Source of the DNA: an uncultured Bacteroidota bacterium | Lineage (GTDB): Bacteria > Bacteroidota > Bacteroidia > Bacteroidales > WCHB1-69 | NCBI GenBank assembly: GCA_902786595.1 | Contig: CADADB010000011.1 | Span: forward strand, 25,462 to 89,461 | DNA length: 64,000 nt | Direction of reading: 5' to 3' | Shown here: positions 50,826 to 58,631 of the stretch, piece after piece | How the letters are laid out: each line of letters starts with the position of its first letter | How positions within the stretch are numbered: the first letter of the stretch is position 1 | The notes under the pieces: generated by a model | Databases searched by the model: none | What the model was told of the DNA's origin: nothing | Seen by the model: only the letters and a program-made list of their open reading frames with translations | Position numbers and translations under genes: made by a program

Positions 50826-51940
50826 TGTTTTACGATTTTATGGATTTGAATGCCGTGTTCGGAAGAGAGTTTTATTAGATAGAGTCCCATGGGAAATTTG
50901 GACAGGTCAATCTGAATGTTATCGACATTGTCAGATTGTTGGGTGAGCAGTGTTCTTCCAGCGATATCTTGAAGCTCAACTGTTAATTTATCAGTTTGAT
51001 TATCAATAGATTTGATGTTGATTATAGAAGCAACAGGGTTAGGATATACGTCCCATCCGTATTGGACGGAATAGTATGATATACCGGTAGTGAAAGGGCT
51101 TGAGTCGTTACCGAAGATTTTCTCCGCCAGTTCAGGATGGTCAATGAACGGGTTGCGGTTGTGCTGGCGTTGATAGACGGCATTGTTGCGGTCGATCTCT
51201 TTCTGACTCACAGGATCCATGGCGGCCCATTGGAGCAGCAGCTCTTTCGCCCATGGTTTGAGGTCGCCGCCGGAAAAGTTGGACTGCGTTTCCACACCGA
51301 GGTTCTTGTCCATGTAGCAAACCGCCATGTAGAAGTAAATGCGGGCGAAATCGCCTTTGAAACCATCGATGGGTTCGAATACAGATCCTGAATAACCGGG
51401 AATGTTGGACGTGCCCACTTTACTACCGTTGGTGCTGGTCCAGGTCGTATTGATTACCTTGCCAAACGGTAGGTTGCTTCGCTTGGAATTGACAAAACCG
51501 TCGGTGGGAACGAGGTGGAAAAGGTCAGTGTACATGGGTGCGACGCTGCCGCCGAACCAGCTTTTCGGAACGGAGTGTTCGCGGTTGTAACAGTCGCCCT
51601 CGCTAGAGTAGGTGCCGCATTGGTCACTGCCGAAGGTGAAATAATAGGCGGGAGTTCCGTTTGGGCGGTCGGAGTACATGTCCCATACTTTTCCGTTGTC
51701 GGGTCTAACGTCTGTAGTGTAGAATGCCTGCCATAACTCATTGTATGACAACGATGTATGGTTTTTTATAATGTTGTGCATAGCCGTGCGTAGTTCGTTG
51801 CCGCTTTTGTTCTGGGCGGCGGAATAATAACCGGTGGGTGGCTGGGCATTTAGAGAAAAAATACCCAATATGATGCACAGCAAACATAGTAGAGACGTTT
51901 CATGAAACGTCTCTACAAAGGATTTACGAATATTTCTCAT
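50822..51940 (-). CDS. T9SS-exported endonuclease I family nuclease
   Basis: 372 residues from ATG 51940 (51949 is also possible). The catalytic region has the His-Me finger motif CYNREHSVPKSWFGG with HLVPTDGFVNSKRSNLPFG, close to EndA/Vvn-type extracellular nucleases. A T9SS sorting domain ends it (DVYPNPVASIINIKSIDNQ ... IQIHKIVKQ). It should degrade DNA outside the cell for nutrients or biofilm turnover. The first 25 codons contain a 28-nt dispersed palindrome, which lengthens the n-region before the signal-peptide core (LLCLLCIILGIFSLNAQ). Overlaps queD by 4 nt. Confidence 0.9.
   Translation of the reverse strand: MRNIRKSFVETFHETSLLCLLCIILGIFSLNAQPPTGYYSAAQNKSGNELRTAMHNIIKNHTSLSYNELWQAFYTTDVRPDNGKVWDMYSDRPNGTPAYYFTFGSDQCGTYSSEGDCYNREHSVPKSWFGGSVAPMYTDLFHLVPTDGFVNSKRSNLPFGKVINTTWTSTNGSKVGTSNIPGYSGSVFEPIDGFKGDFARIYFYMAVCYMDKNLGVETQSNFSGGDLKPWAKELLLQWAAMDPVSQKEIDRNNAVYQRQHNRNPFIDHPELAEKIFGNDSSPFTTGISYYSVQYGWDVYPNPVASIINIKSIDNQTDKLTVELQDIAGRTLLTQQSDNVDNIQIDLSKFPMGLYLIKLSSEHGIQIHKIVKQ
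51889..51916. repeat. Dispersed palindrome, GTAGAGACG family (copy 6), inside the nuclease gene
   Basis: A perfect 28-nt palindrome identical to the copy at 43055. Here it is translated as FVETFHETSLL within the signal peptide of the nuclease. Confidence 0.92.
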
Positions 51941-51941
51941 T

Positions 51942-52964
51942 TTATACATGGGTAATCTTGTAAATCATTTCTTTCAGTAGCTCGGCGTCGTCGTTGCTGG
52001 AATCAACGCCTTTGCACTTTAAATCGTATTCCCGCAGGATGGATATGATTTTGGTCAGCTGCGGCAAAGTGTGGTTGTTGGCGATTCCGACGTTCCGGGC
52101 AATAAAGTTCGGCGACAGGTTGCCGAAAATGGTTTTCAGCGCATCGTTGCTTTTGTCGGGCAAAAGATGGTAGCGGATCATTTTGTGATAATAGGAATAC
52201 AGCATGGAGATGGTGCGGATGTTCGGATTGTCCTTCAGATGCATCGTGAAGTTGAGCATGATGTTATAGACTTTAGACAGATTCCGTGATCCCAATGCGT
52301 CCTGCAGTTCGAAAATGTTGTATTCCTTGCTGATGCCGATGTATTTTTCGACCACGTCCGGTGTGATTTCACTTCCCGCAGGCAGAGCGACTTGTAGCTT
52401 TTGGAATTCGGTGAAGATTCGGGACAGGTCGTTGCCGATGTGTTCGCTCAGCATGGCGGCAGTCTGCGGGTTCAACTTGTAGTTGAACGTCTGGCTCGCA
52501 AGATCTTGAATCCAGGCGGCGAGATTCCAGTCTTTTACCCCTTCCGACACAAAAACGACCCCATGTTTGTTGTAGGTTTTGGATTGTTTCAGTTTACCAT
52601 ATTTGTAGCAGACAATCAAAATGGTTTGCGGACTTGGGTTTTCCACGTAAGAATCCAGCAATTCGATTTTTTTCAGCTCTTTGGCCTCTTTCAGAATCAC
52701 AACGCGATAAGGGCTGCCGAAAGGAAATTGCTTGGCGTTGGCCAGTACCATATCCACTTCCGTATCCTTTCCGTACAGCACCACTTGGTTGAAGTCGCGC
52801 TCTTCAGGTTCCAGGATACCTTCCTCGAACATCTTGCAGAGCCGGTCGATGAAGAATGGTTCTTCCCCATGCAACAGATAAACAGGCGCAAACTGTTTGT
52901 TTTTGATTTGCGCTACGAGGTCGCTATAACTAATTGAACTACTGCTGTTTTTTTTAGCTGCCAT
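51942..52964 (-). CDS. holA: DNA polymerase III subunit delta
   Basis: 340 residues. FAPVYLLHGEEPFFIDRLCKMF (degenerate P-loop region), LVDSYVENPSP-like segment LLDSYVENPSPQTILIVCYK, a central lid domain (NPQTAAMLSEHIGNDLSRIFTEFQKL) and a helical collar domain (SMLYSYYHKMIRYHLL; LREYDLKCKGVDSS) match HolA. It opens the sliding clamp within the clamp loader. It precedes the nuclease-queD pair by 1 nt or overlaps it, depending on the nuclease start. Confidence 0.94.
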   Translation of the reverse strand: MAAKKNSSSSISYSDLVAQIKNKQFAPVYLLHGEEPFFIDRLCKMFEEGILEPEERDFNQVVLYGKDTEVDMVLANAKQFPFGSPYRVVILKEAKELKKIELLDSYVENPSPQTILIVCYKYGKLKQSKTYNKHGVVFVSEGVKDWNLAAWIQDLASQTFNYKLNPQTAAMLSEHIGNDLSRIFTEFQKLQVALPAGSEITPDVVEKYIGISKEYNIFELQDALGSRNLSKVYNIMLNFTMHLKDNPNIRTISMLYSYYHKMIRYHLLPDKSNDALKTIFGNLSPNFIARNVGIANNHTLPQLTKIISILREYDLKCKGVDSSNDDAELLKEMIYKITHV

Positions 52965-52978
52965 AATTATCGTGTTTT

Positions 52979-53000
52979 GGCGTATGCGATACGCCCCTAC
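52979..53000. repeat. Dispersed palindrome, GTAGGGRCGTATCGC type (copy 2)
   Basis: GGCGTAT-GCG-ATACGCC followed by CCTAC, in the gap upstream of holA; same core as the copy at 50367. Confidence 0.8.
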
Positions 53001-53002
53001 AA

Positions 53003-53047
53003 TTCATCGTTTTTCATCGCTTCTTCATCGCCTCATCGTGTCATCGT
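53003..53047. repeat. CTCATCG-type array
   Basis: TTCATCGTTTTTCATCGCT then TCTTCATCGCCTCATCGTG and TCATCG form degenerate 7-9 nt units next to the stop of the gene at 53047. Same word as at 57909 and, inverted, 25240. Confidence 0.65.
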
Positions 53048-53316
53048 TAGAAATAATGTTCCGCCACCTGGAAAATCACCTTTTCGTCGGGTTCGTACAG
53101 GCCTTTGGCGTTGGTGAGGATGAAATCCGCGATGTTGTGACGGCGGTAATCTTCTGGAATCTTACTGGGACTGTCGAGGATGATGTCGAAGGTCTCGGGG
53201 TGGATGCCCACTTCCAGATCCGTGGCATAGCTGGTGAAATGGTGCAGGAAATGGTCCACTTTATCTACTAATGCGTTGCCGAGGGCGGCAGCGGTATCAA
53301 TTTTCTTTTCGTTCAT
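53047..53316 (-). CDS. Small protein of unknown function
   Basis: 89 residues, soluble and acidic, no recognised motif (DTAAALGNALVDKVDHFLHH; VGIHPETFDIILDSPSKIPE). The composition and clear promoter box 20 nt upstream (53337) support a real gene. It may be Bacteroidota-specific. Its neighbours (hsp20, holA) do not suggest a role. Confidence 0.7.
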   Translation of the reverse strand: MNEKKIDTAAALGNALVDKVDHFLHHFTSYATDLEVGIHPETFDIILDSPSKIPEDYRRHNIADFILTNAKGLYEPDEKVIFQVAEHYF

Positions 53317-53336
53317 AATCGTTATTTTTCAGGCCG

Positions 53337-53344
53337 CAAAGGTA
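53337..53344 (-). promoter_or_regulatory. -7 box TACCTTTG of the gene at 53316
   Basis: TACCTTTGCGGCC on the minus strand, 20 nt before the ATG. Confidence 0.7.
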
Positions 53345-53369
53345 CATAAAATACGAATATTGAAGGCAT

Positions 53370-53401
53370 AAAAAAACGCCGCACTCTTGCGAATGCGGCG
53401 T
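53370..53401 (-). terminator. Terminator of hsp20
   Basis: ACGCCGCA and TGCGGCGT pair around a 10-nt loop and are followed on the minus strand by a T-run, 25 nt after the hsp20 stop. Confidence 0.88.
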
Positions 53402-53426
53402 AAAATCATTGGCTTTGGTTAAAAGA

Positions 53427-53852
53427 TTACCCGATGGCGATGGTGCGGGCGAGTTTAGGTTCCTCTTTCTGCAATCTCGGCAGGGTGATGGTGAGGATTC
53501 CGTGCTCCACTTTGGCTTCGATGTGGTCTTTGTCCACATCCTCGGGCAGCGTGTAGTTCTGCTCGTAGTTCGTGTAGGAGAACTCGCGGCGCAGATAGTG
53601 GTGCTTTTTCTCCTCTTCCTTGTGTTCCATCTTGTTCTCGATGGCGACGCAGAGGTTGCCTTCGTCGTTGATGCTCACGCGGCAGTATTCCTTCTTGATG
53701 CCGGGGGCGGCCACTTCCATCGTGTAGGCCTTTTCGTCTTCTCTAACATTCACGGCCGGAGCTGTGGTGTTGGTGCGCGGCATGATGTCGCTGTTCAAGA
53801 AATCTTCAAACATGGTAGGAAACCAACTGTTTTTAAACATTACTGGTAGCAT
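53427..53852 (-). CDS. Small heat-shock protein (Hsp20/alpha-crystallin)
   Basis: 141 residues. A short N-terminal arm (WFPTMFEDFLN), then the alpha-crystallin domain: PAVNVREDEKAYTMEVAAPGIKKEYCRVSINDEGNLCV, LRREFSYTNYEQNYTLPEDVDKDHIEAKVEHGILTITLP. The C-terminal I-x-I anchor appears as ARTIAIG. It forms oligomers that hold unfolding proteins for DnaK/ClpB. Its start has a strong Shine-Dalgarno sequence, rare in this window. Confidence 0.95.
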   Translation of the reverse strand: MLPVMFKNSWFPTMFEDFLNSDIMPRTNTTAPAVNVREDEKAYTMEVAAPGIKKEYCRVSINDEGNLCVAIENKMEHKEEEKKHHYLRREFSYTNYEQNYTLPEDVDKDHIEAKVEHGILTITLPRLQKEEPKLARTIAIG

Positions 53853-53858
53853 AATGAA

Positions 53859-53865
53859 CTCCTTT
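53859..53865 (-). promoter_or_regulatory. Strong Shine-Dalgarno AAAGGAG before hsp20
   Basis: AAAGGAG on the minus strand with 6 nt to the ATG at 53852. Most genes here lack such a site, so hsp20 may be translated by a different, efficient initiation mode during stress. No CIRCE element is seen. Confidence 0.8.
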
Positions 53866-53985
53866 CTTTTATTGTTAGACTTTTTAATTTTTCATTTCTG
53901 TCCGCCTCCGCTTTCGCATCGGCGACGCTACCTATAATGCAAACCGCGTGCCAGCCCTTTTTTCGTGCCAAAATTCAGTAAATGT

Positions 53986-53998
53986 GGACAAATTGTCC
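53986..53998. promoter_or_regulatory. GGACAA-A-TTGTCC palindrome upstream of hsp20
   Basis: A perfect 13-nt palindrome in the GH89-hsp20 gap, 134 nt upstream of the hsp20 ATG. It is a candidate operator; it might also be part of termination for the GH89 gene region. Confidence 0.35.
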
Positions 53999-54043
53999 AT
54001 TTCTGGTGACAAGATGGCGGGTTTTGTGTCAAAATTTCCTTTG

Positions 54044-56293
54044 CTATTCCATCCACCGCTCGTAAATTGCCCATGCAGCATTATAAGTGGGGTGCTTGGG
54101 AGCCAGTCCGCCTGCTTTTCGTTTCACCTCTTGCGGCACCACGGGGTATTTCGTGTGACTTTCGGTCCACTTGTGCTCGAATTTGGAGAGTTCCTCGCCA
54201 AAGGCCTTCTCATCGAACTCCTTGCCCTCTTTCACGGCCTTAATGACGGCGTCGAAGAAGAGGTTCCAGCGTTTGGCGTAGTAGTCGCCGACGAGTCCGC
54301 CCCACATCCGGTTAGCGTAGTCGTTGAGCACGGGACCGCCCCAGACGGTGAGCAGCGTACGCGCCTGACGTTCGTAGTAGTCCTTCTCCTTTTTCGTCGT
54401 GCCCCAGTCGCGAGCCGCCTCGATCCACGGTCCTAACATGAAAGCGGGATGCGTGTTGAGCAATGCATCCACATCCTCAAACAGCTGGTTGGCAATCTTT
54501 ACCTGCCGTTTCATCTCCTTGATATCACGATTTTTGTACGCCACGGTGAAGTCGTTGCGGATGTCCATGAAGTGGTTGCCCATCCATTGTGAGAAGAGGT
54601 TGACTATATCGTAATTATAAGAATCTTTATATTTACCCTCCCAATTCGTGCCGACATATCCTTGACAGGGCTCAAGAATGCGTGTTGCCACAAATGACTC
54701 GCAAATCTTTTTAAGTGTGTCATTATTATAAGAATAGTAGGGTTTAGTGTAGTATGTGCCATGGCCCTCCAACGATGGCCGCGCCACCAGTTGGGTGCCG
54801 AGACCGTAAAATGACCAGTCCTTATAGATACTGTCAATCAGCAGTTGCCACTTGTCGGTATGGTGATACGACCCCGTTCGCACGTTACACCAATCTTCAA
54901 CCCATTGATGCACATCGGGTTGGCTCTCCCACACGCGGTCGAAGAGGTATTCGTAAATCTGTGGGCTCACATCGAAGGACTCCAATGTGGAGCCGATGCC
55001 GGTCATGTTGGGGCCGGCCTCCTTCAACGCGGCATCCAGTTTCTTCTCGAGCTCGTTGATGTTGCCCACGAGCATGGTGTTACCGCCGAAATTGCCGAGG
55101 TAGCACCAGATGAACGGCTGTCCGTAGAAGCCGTCGGTGGTACGCCACACCTCCGTCTTCTCGCAGAAGTAGTCGAGCAGCACGAGCTTGTCTTGCGGCA
55201 CAGCGGTGAGGTAGGCGCGGAGCCGTTCGGGGGTCCACGACTTGCGCTTGTAGTAGAACACCCAGGTCATCTGCAGCCAGCGGGCGGCGGGGTCGCTCTG
55301 CTGCAGCGAGGCGTAGATGTTTTGAGATACTTTGGCAAGGTAGTCGGGTTCCCAGCTGGGCGGGTCCATTTCGTTGAAGGGATCGACGCCATAGATGTGG
55401 TCGGTGCCGAAGAGGGCGATCTCCTTCTCCATGAAGCTTTTCTGGATTTTGGCGAAGAGCGGGTCGGAGGAGTTGAGGAAGTGGGTGGGCTCGAAGCCGC
55501 ACCATGCGCTCAGCTGCTGGATGTCGGCCTCGGGGTGCATCTCGGCGAACCGTTTGGGCACGTGTCCGGCGAAGGCGGGCAGCACCGGCGTCATGTTGAA
55601 CTCGCGCTCGCGGGCGACGATCTGCTGCTGTAGTTCTTTCTGTCCCTCTATCCACGACATCGGCAGCGGACCGCCGAAGCTGTCGAGGTTGGCCATGCGG
55701 TGCCACGGCAGGTGCGCCGGTCCGGAGAAGTAGCTGCGGATCTCCTCGTCGGTCATTCCGAACTCCTTCCACACCTCGTACCAGACGGCCTCCTGTCCGG
55801 TGATGGCGAGCGGCATCGTGATGCCGTTCAGCGCCATCCAGTCGATGAACCGCTCCCACTGCGGCCATTTCCACCACGGCATCGTGTAGCCGTAAGTGCA
55901 GTAGTTCAGGAAGAAACGGTCGCGCACGAGGGCCTCCTTGCGAATGGTTCCGAGGGGAGTCGGAAACTCGACAGGGAGCTCCACAGGTTCGCACAGCAGC
56001 CACGAGACATGCACGCCCGCGATGTGCTTGAGGTAGTAGTTCAGCCCCACCGCCAACGAGTTGTCGTTGTTGCCGGTGATACGGATTTTGCCAGAAAACA
56101 GGTCTCGGTTATCCGGATCAGGTTCTATCAAGAAAAAGTCCACCGTATCGGGCTGATAGACAAATACAAAGCAGGTGTCCATGTCCCCGAGGATGCGATG
56201 CGCCAATCCGTCGATGGGGCGTTTGGGACCGTCATGGCCGGCGGTCAGTGATAAGGTCCAGAAGCAAACGGTCATGAGTATGATTTTTCGCAT
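54044..56293 (-). CDS. Alpha-N-acetylglucosaminidase, GH89 (NAGLU-like)
   Basis: 749 residues with a signal peptide (RKIILMTVCFWTLSLTAG). The GH89 catalytic domain covers most of the length. Glu308 in GVDPFNEMDPPS and Glu438 in TGIGSTLESF each lie 8 residues before the human NAGLU catalytic Glu316 and Glu446, keeping their spacing. YCTYGYTMPWWKWPQWERFIDWMALNG and GQEAVWYEVWKEFGM are strong family signatures. It removes alpha-linked GlcNAc from mucin caps or heparan-type glycans, probably in the periplasm. No SusCD pair is nearby. Confidence 0.95.
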   Translation of the reverse strand: MRKIILMTVCFWTLSLTAGHDGPKRPIDGLAHRILGDMDTCFVFVYQPDTVDFFLIEPDPDNRDLFSGKIRITGNNDNSLAVGLNYYLKHIAGVHVSWLLCEPVELPVEFPTPLGTIRKEALVRDRFFLNYCTYGYTMPWWKWPQWERFIDWMALNGITMPLAITGQEAVWYEVWKEFGMTDEEIRSYFSGPAHLPWHRMANLDSFGGPLPMSWIEGQKELQQQIVAREREFNMTPVLPAFAGHVPKRFAEMHPEADIQQLSAWCGFEPTHFLNSSDPLFAKIQKSFMEKEIALFGTDHIYGVDPFNEMDPPSWEPDYLAKVSQNIYASLQQSDPAARWLQMTWVFYYKRKSWTPERLRAYLTAVPQDKLVLLDYFCEKTEVWRTTDGFYGQPFIWCYLGNFGGNTMLVGNINELEKKLDAALKEAGPNMTGIGSTLESFDVSPQIYEYLFDRVWESQPDVHQWVEDWCNVRTGSYHHTDKWQLLIDSIYKDWSFYGLGTQLVARPSLEGHGTYYTKPYYSYNNDTLKKICESFVATRILEPCQGYVGTNWEGKYKDSYNYDIVNLFSQWMGNHFMDIRNDFTVAYKNRDIKEMKRQVKIANQLFEDVDALLNTHPAFMLGPWIEAARDWGTTKKEKDYYERQARTLLTVWGGPVLNDYANRMWGGLVGDYYAKRWNLFFDAVIKAVKEGKEFDEKAFGEELSKFEHKWTESHTKYPVVPQEVKRKAGGLAPKHPTYNAAWAIYERWME

Positions 56294-56318
56294 ATTGTCT
56301 CATTTTAGAATGATACGG

Positions 56319-56326
56319 CAAAAGTA
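56319..56326 (-). promoter_or_regulatory. -7 box TACTTTTG of the GH89 gene
   Basis: TACTTTTGCCGTA on the minus strand, 25 nt before the ATG. Confidence 0.7.
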
Positions 56327-56344
56327 TAATTTTTCTGAAAAAAG

Positions 56345-56394
56345 TTGTCCCAGTTGTCGTCGGAAAGGAAGACAACCAGGACAACTGGGGACAA
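56345..56394 (-). terminator. Inverted repeat downstream of rlmD
   Basis: TTGTCCCAGTTGTC and GACAACTGGGGACAA pair with one bulge around a 21-nt loop; on the minus strand it is followed by ACTTTTTTC. It is a probable terminator for rlmD. Confidence 0.55.
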
Positions 56395-56412
56395 TTAAAA
56401 GGATTGTCGTCT

Positions 56413-57816
56413 CTATCGCAGTTTCAGCAGCACCACGTTCTCGACGTGCTGCGTGTGCGGGAACATATCCACGGGCTGCACCTTCTCTACGCGGTACTTC
56501 GGGTCGAGCAAGGTGAGGTCGCGGGCTTGCGTGGCTGGGTTGCAGCTCACATAGACGATGCGCGGCACCTCCAATTTCAGCAGCTGTTCGATGACATTCG
56601 GGTGCATGCCGGCGCGCGGCGGATCGGAGATGATCACGTCCGGCTTTCCGTGCTGCGCGATGAACTGGTCGGTGAAGATCTTCGCCATGTCGCCCACCAC
56701 GAACTCCGTGTTCGTGATGTTGTTCTGTGCAGAGTTGATCTTCGCGTCCTCCACGGCAGTATCCACGTACTCGATACCGACCACCCGCTTGGCTTGGTGT
56801 GCCACGAAATTGGCGATGGTGCCCGTGCCGGTGAACAGGTCATAAACAACCTCATCTTTTTGTATATCAGCAAATTCGCGCACCACCTTGTAGAGATTGT
56901 AGGCCTGTTCGCTGTTGGTTTGGTAGAACGACTTCGGTCCGACCTTGAACTGCAAGTTCTCCATCTTTTCGGTGATGTAGTCCTGACCGGCATAGAGGTG
57001 GAACGGCAGGTCGAAGATGGCATCATTGAGCTTGGTGTTGATGACGAAAGTCAGCGAGGTGATTTCGGGGAATCGCTCCATAAGGGCGGCAAGCATATCT
57101 TTCACCTCCTGGTTGTATTTGGTGACGATGAGCACCACCATCAGGTCGCCAGTGGAGGCGGTGCGGATGATGAGGTTGCGCAACAGCCCTTTCTGCTGGC
57201 GCGGGTCGTAGAAGTCGAGGTTGTGCTCGATGGCGTACTGCTTGCAGAAGAGACGGATGTCGTTGCTCGGGGCCGCCTGCAGCCAGCAGTGCTGGATATC
57301 CAAGATCTTATCGAACATGCCGGGCACGTGGAATCCGAGACAGCGGTTTTCGAAGAATTCGCCCTGCTCCTGCCGTTTCATGTCGTCGTAGGTCAGCCAC
57401 AGCATCGTGGAAAAGGTGTATTCCAGCTTGTTGCGGTAGTAGTAGATTTTCTCCGACCCGAGAATGGGCATCAGCGGCGGGAACTCGAACTTGCCGAGGT
57501 GCTTGAAGTTGTCCTCAACTTGTTTCTGCTTGAATTCTAACTGTTTCTCGTATGTCAGCATCTGCCATTTGCATCCGCCGCAGTGACCGAAGTGTCCGCA
57601 CGGCGGCACCACCCGGTCGGGCGACGGCTGCTTGATAGCCAGCAGGTTGCACTCCGCATAGCCGCGTTTGCGTTTATAGACTTCCACATCGACGATGTCG
57701 CCAGGCACCGCGTACGGCACAAACACCGTCAGCCCATCGACCTTGCCGACGGCTTTTCCCTCCGCCCCTGCGGAGAGGATTTCCAGATTTTCTATGTTAT
57801 ATCGTTTGAAGCTCAT
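56413..57816 (-). CDS. rlmD: 23S rRNA (uracil-5-)-methyltransferase RlmD/RumA family
   Basis: 467 residues. An N-terminal TRAM domain (LEILSAGAEGKAVGKVDGLTVFVP), the iron-sulfur Cys set (CGHFGHCGGCKWQ, with a later Cys in ILDIQHCW), and the SAM-dependent fold: FYQTNSEQAYNLY, VYDLFTGTGTIANFVA, DPPRAGMHP and the catalytic Cys in VYVSCNPATQARDL. It makes m5U in 23S rRNA, or the paralogous site (m5U747); the exact position is not resolved. Confidence 0.93.
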   Translation of the reverse strand: MSFKRYNIENLEILSAGAEGKAVGKVDGLTVFVPYAVPGDIVDVEVYKRKRGYAECNLLAIKQPSPDRVVPPCGHFGHCGGCKWQMLTYEKQLEFKQKQVEDNFKHLGKFEFPPLMPILGSEKIYYYRNKLEYTFSTMLWLTYDDMKRQEQGEFFENRCLGFHVPGMFDKILDIQHCWLQAAPSNDIRLFCKQYAIEHNLDFYDPRQQKGLLRNLIIRTASTGDLMVVLIVTKYNQEVKDMLAALMERFPEITSLTFVINTKLNDAIFDLPFHLYAGQDYITEKMENLQFKVGPKSFYQTNSEQAYNLYKVVREFADIQKDEVVYDLFTGTGTIANFVAHQAKRVVGIEYVDTAVEDAKINSAQNNITNTEFVVGDMAKIFTDQFIAQHGKPDVIISDPPRAGMHPNVIEQLLKLEVPRIVYVSCNPATQARDLTLLDPKYRVEKVQPVDMFPHTQHVENVVLLKLR

Positions 57817-57851
57817 AATCTTTGGTTCTTCGTTATGATCCCAGGGCTACC

Positions 57852-57877
57852 GAGCTCTTGCCCCTACGGGGCTGCTC
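57852..57877. repeat. GC-rich hairpin between nadD and rlmD
   Basis: GCCCC-TAC-GGGGC nested inside GAGC/GCTC arms, with the surrounding CCCAGGGCTACC making a compact element unlike its AT-rich flanks. It may be another small dispersed repeat; only one copy is seen in this window. Confidence 0.5.
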
Positions 57878-57908
57878 AAGGAATAATTCTTATAATTGGT
57901 CTTGCCAG

Positions 57909-57978
57909 CTAATTCATCATCTCATCATCTTATCATCGTTTCATCGCCTCATCGTCTCATCGCTTCATCGCCTCATCG
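57909..57978. repeat. CTCATCG-type array, about 9 units
   Basis: Degenerate 7-9 nt units (ATCATCT, CATCATCTT, ATCATCGTTT, CATCGCCT, CATCGTCT, CATCGCTT, CATCGCCT, CATCGTT) run up to about 6 nt from the nadD stop. Matches the words at 53003 and, inverted, 25240. Confidence 0.8.
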
Positions 57979-57984
57979 TTATAT

Positions 57985-58560
57985 TTATCGGTAAAATCCC
58001 TCCTGGTCCACATACTGGAACACCTTCTCAGGCATCATATATCGTACGGACTTGCCGTTTTTGATGTTGTCGCGGATCATCGTGGAGGAGAGGGCCATCA
58101 GGGGCGCATCCACGAGGTGTACATGCGGGTGCGTGCGGAAGTCGCCGCCGTCGTAACCGGGACGCGGATAGACGTAGAGGTGGTAGTTTTCCAGAATGTA
58201 CTCGTAGTTGAACCATTTCGTGAAGGTCTGCAGGTTGTCTTCGCCCATGATGAGGCAGAACTCGCGCTGCGGGTATTGTTCGCGCAGCACCTGTAGCGTG
58301 TAACTGGTGTAGGAGGGTTTCGGGAGCGAGAACTCGATGTCGCAGGCCCGGAAACGCAGGTCGTCGCCGATAGCGAGGTTTACGAGGTGCAGACGCTGGC
58401 GGTCATCCAAAAGCGAGGCCTTCTTCTTCAGCGGGTTCTGCGGTGACACCACAAACCAAAGTTCCTGCAAATCAGAATGTTCCAGCAGATATTCGGCAAT
58501 AATCAAATGCCCGACGTGTATCGGGTTGAATGAGCCGAAATAGAGTCCTGTTTTCTTCAT
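57985..58560 (-). CDS. nadD: Nicotinate-nucleotide adenylyltransferase
   Basis: 191 residues from ATG 58560. LYFGSFNPIHVGHLIIAEYLL (nucleotidyltransferase HxGH), VVSPQNPLKKKASLLDDRQRLHLV, IMGEDNLQTFTKWFNYEYIL and SSTMIRDNIKNGKSVRYMMPEKV (the SxTxxR motif) identify NadD. It adenylates nicotinate mononucleotide in NAD synthesis. A longer frame to 58632 crosses its own promoter box and the dnaG start, and is rejected. Divergent from dnaG with 71 nt between the start codons. Confidence 0.95.
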   Translation of the reverse strand: MKKTGLYFGSFNPIHVGHLIIAEYLLEHSDLQELWFVVSPQNPLKKKASLLDDRQRLHLVNLAIGDDLRFRACDIEFSLPKPSYTSYTLQVLREQYPQREFCLIMGEDNLQTFTKWFNYEYILENYHLYVYPRPGYDGGDFRTHPHVHLVDAPLMALSSTMIRDNIKNGKSVRYMMPEKVFQYVDQEGFYR

Positions 58561-58580
58561 TGTTCTTTCAAAAAAGGGTG

Positions 58581-58588
58581 CAAAAATA
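58581..58588 (-). promoter_or_regulatory. -7 box TATTTTTG of nadD
   Basis: TATTTTTGCACCC on the minus strand, 20 nt before the ATG; divergent from the dnaG box 31 nt away. Confidence 0.7.
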
Positions 58589-58618
58589 CAAATAAAATCC
58601 GCAAGTTTAAAAAAAACG

Positions 58619-58626
58619 TATTTTTG
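58619..58626 (+). promoter_or_regulatory. -7 box TATTTTTG of dnaG
   Basis: TATTTTTGCCGCA ends only 5 nt before the dnaG ATG. With a start site a few bases after the box, the message would be leaderless or nearly so. Confidence 0.7.
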
Positions 58627-58631
58627 CCGCA

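Noticed and set aside
56404-57540. 378-codon plus-strand frame opposite rlmD
   Set aside because: It is antisense to a well-supported methyltransferase gene and has no recognisable domain.
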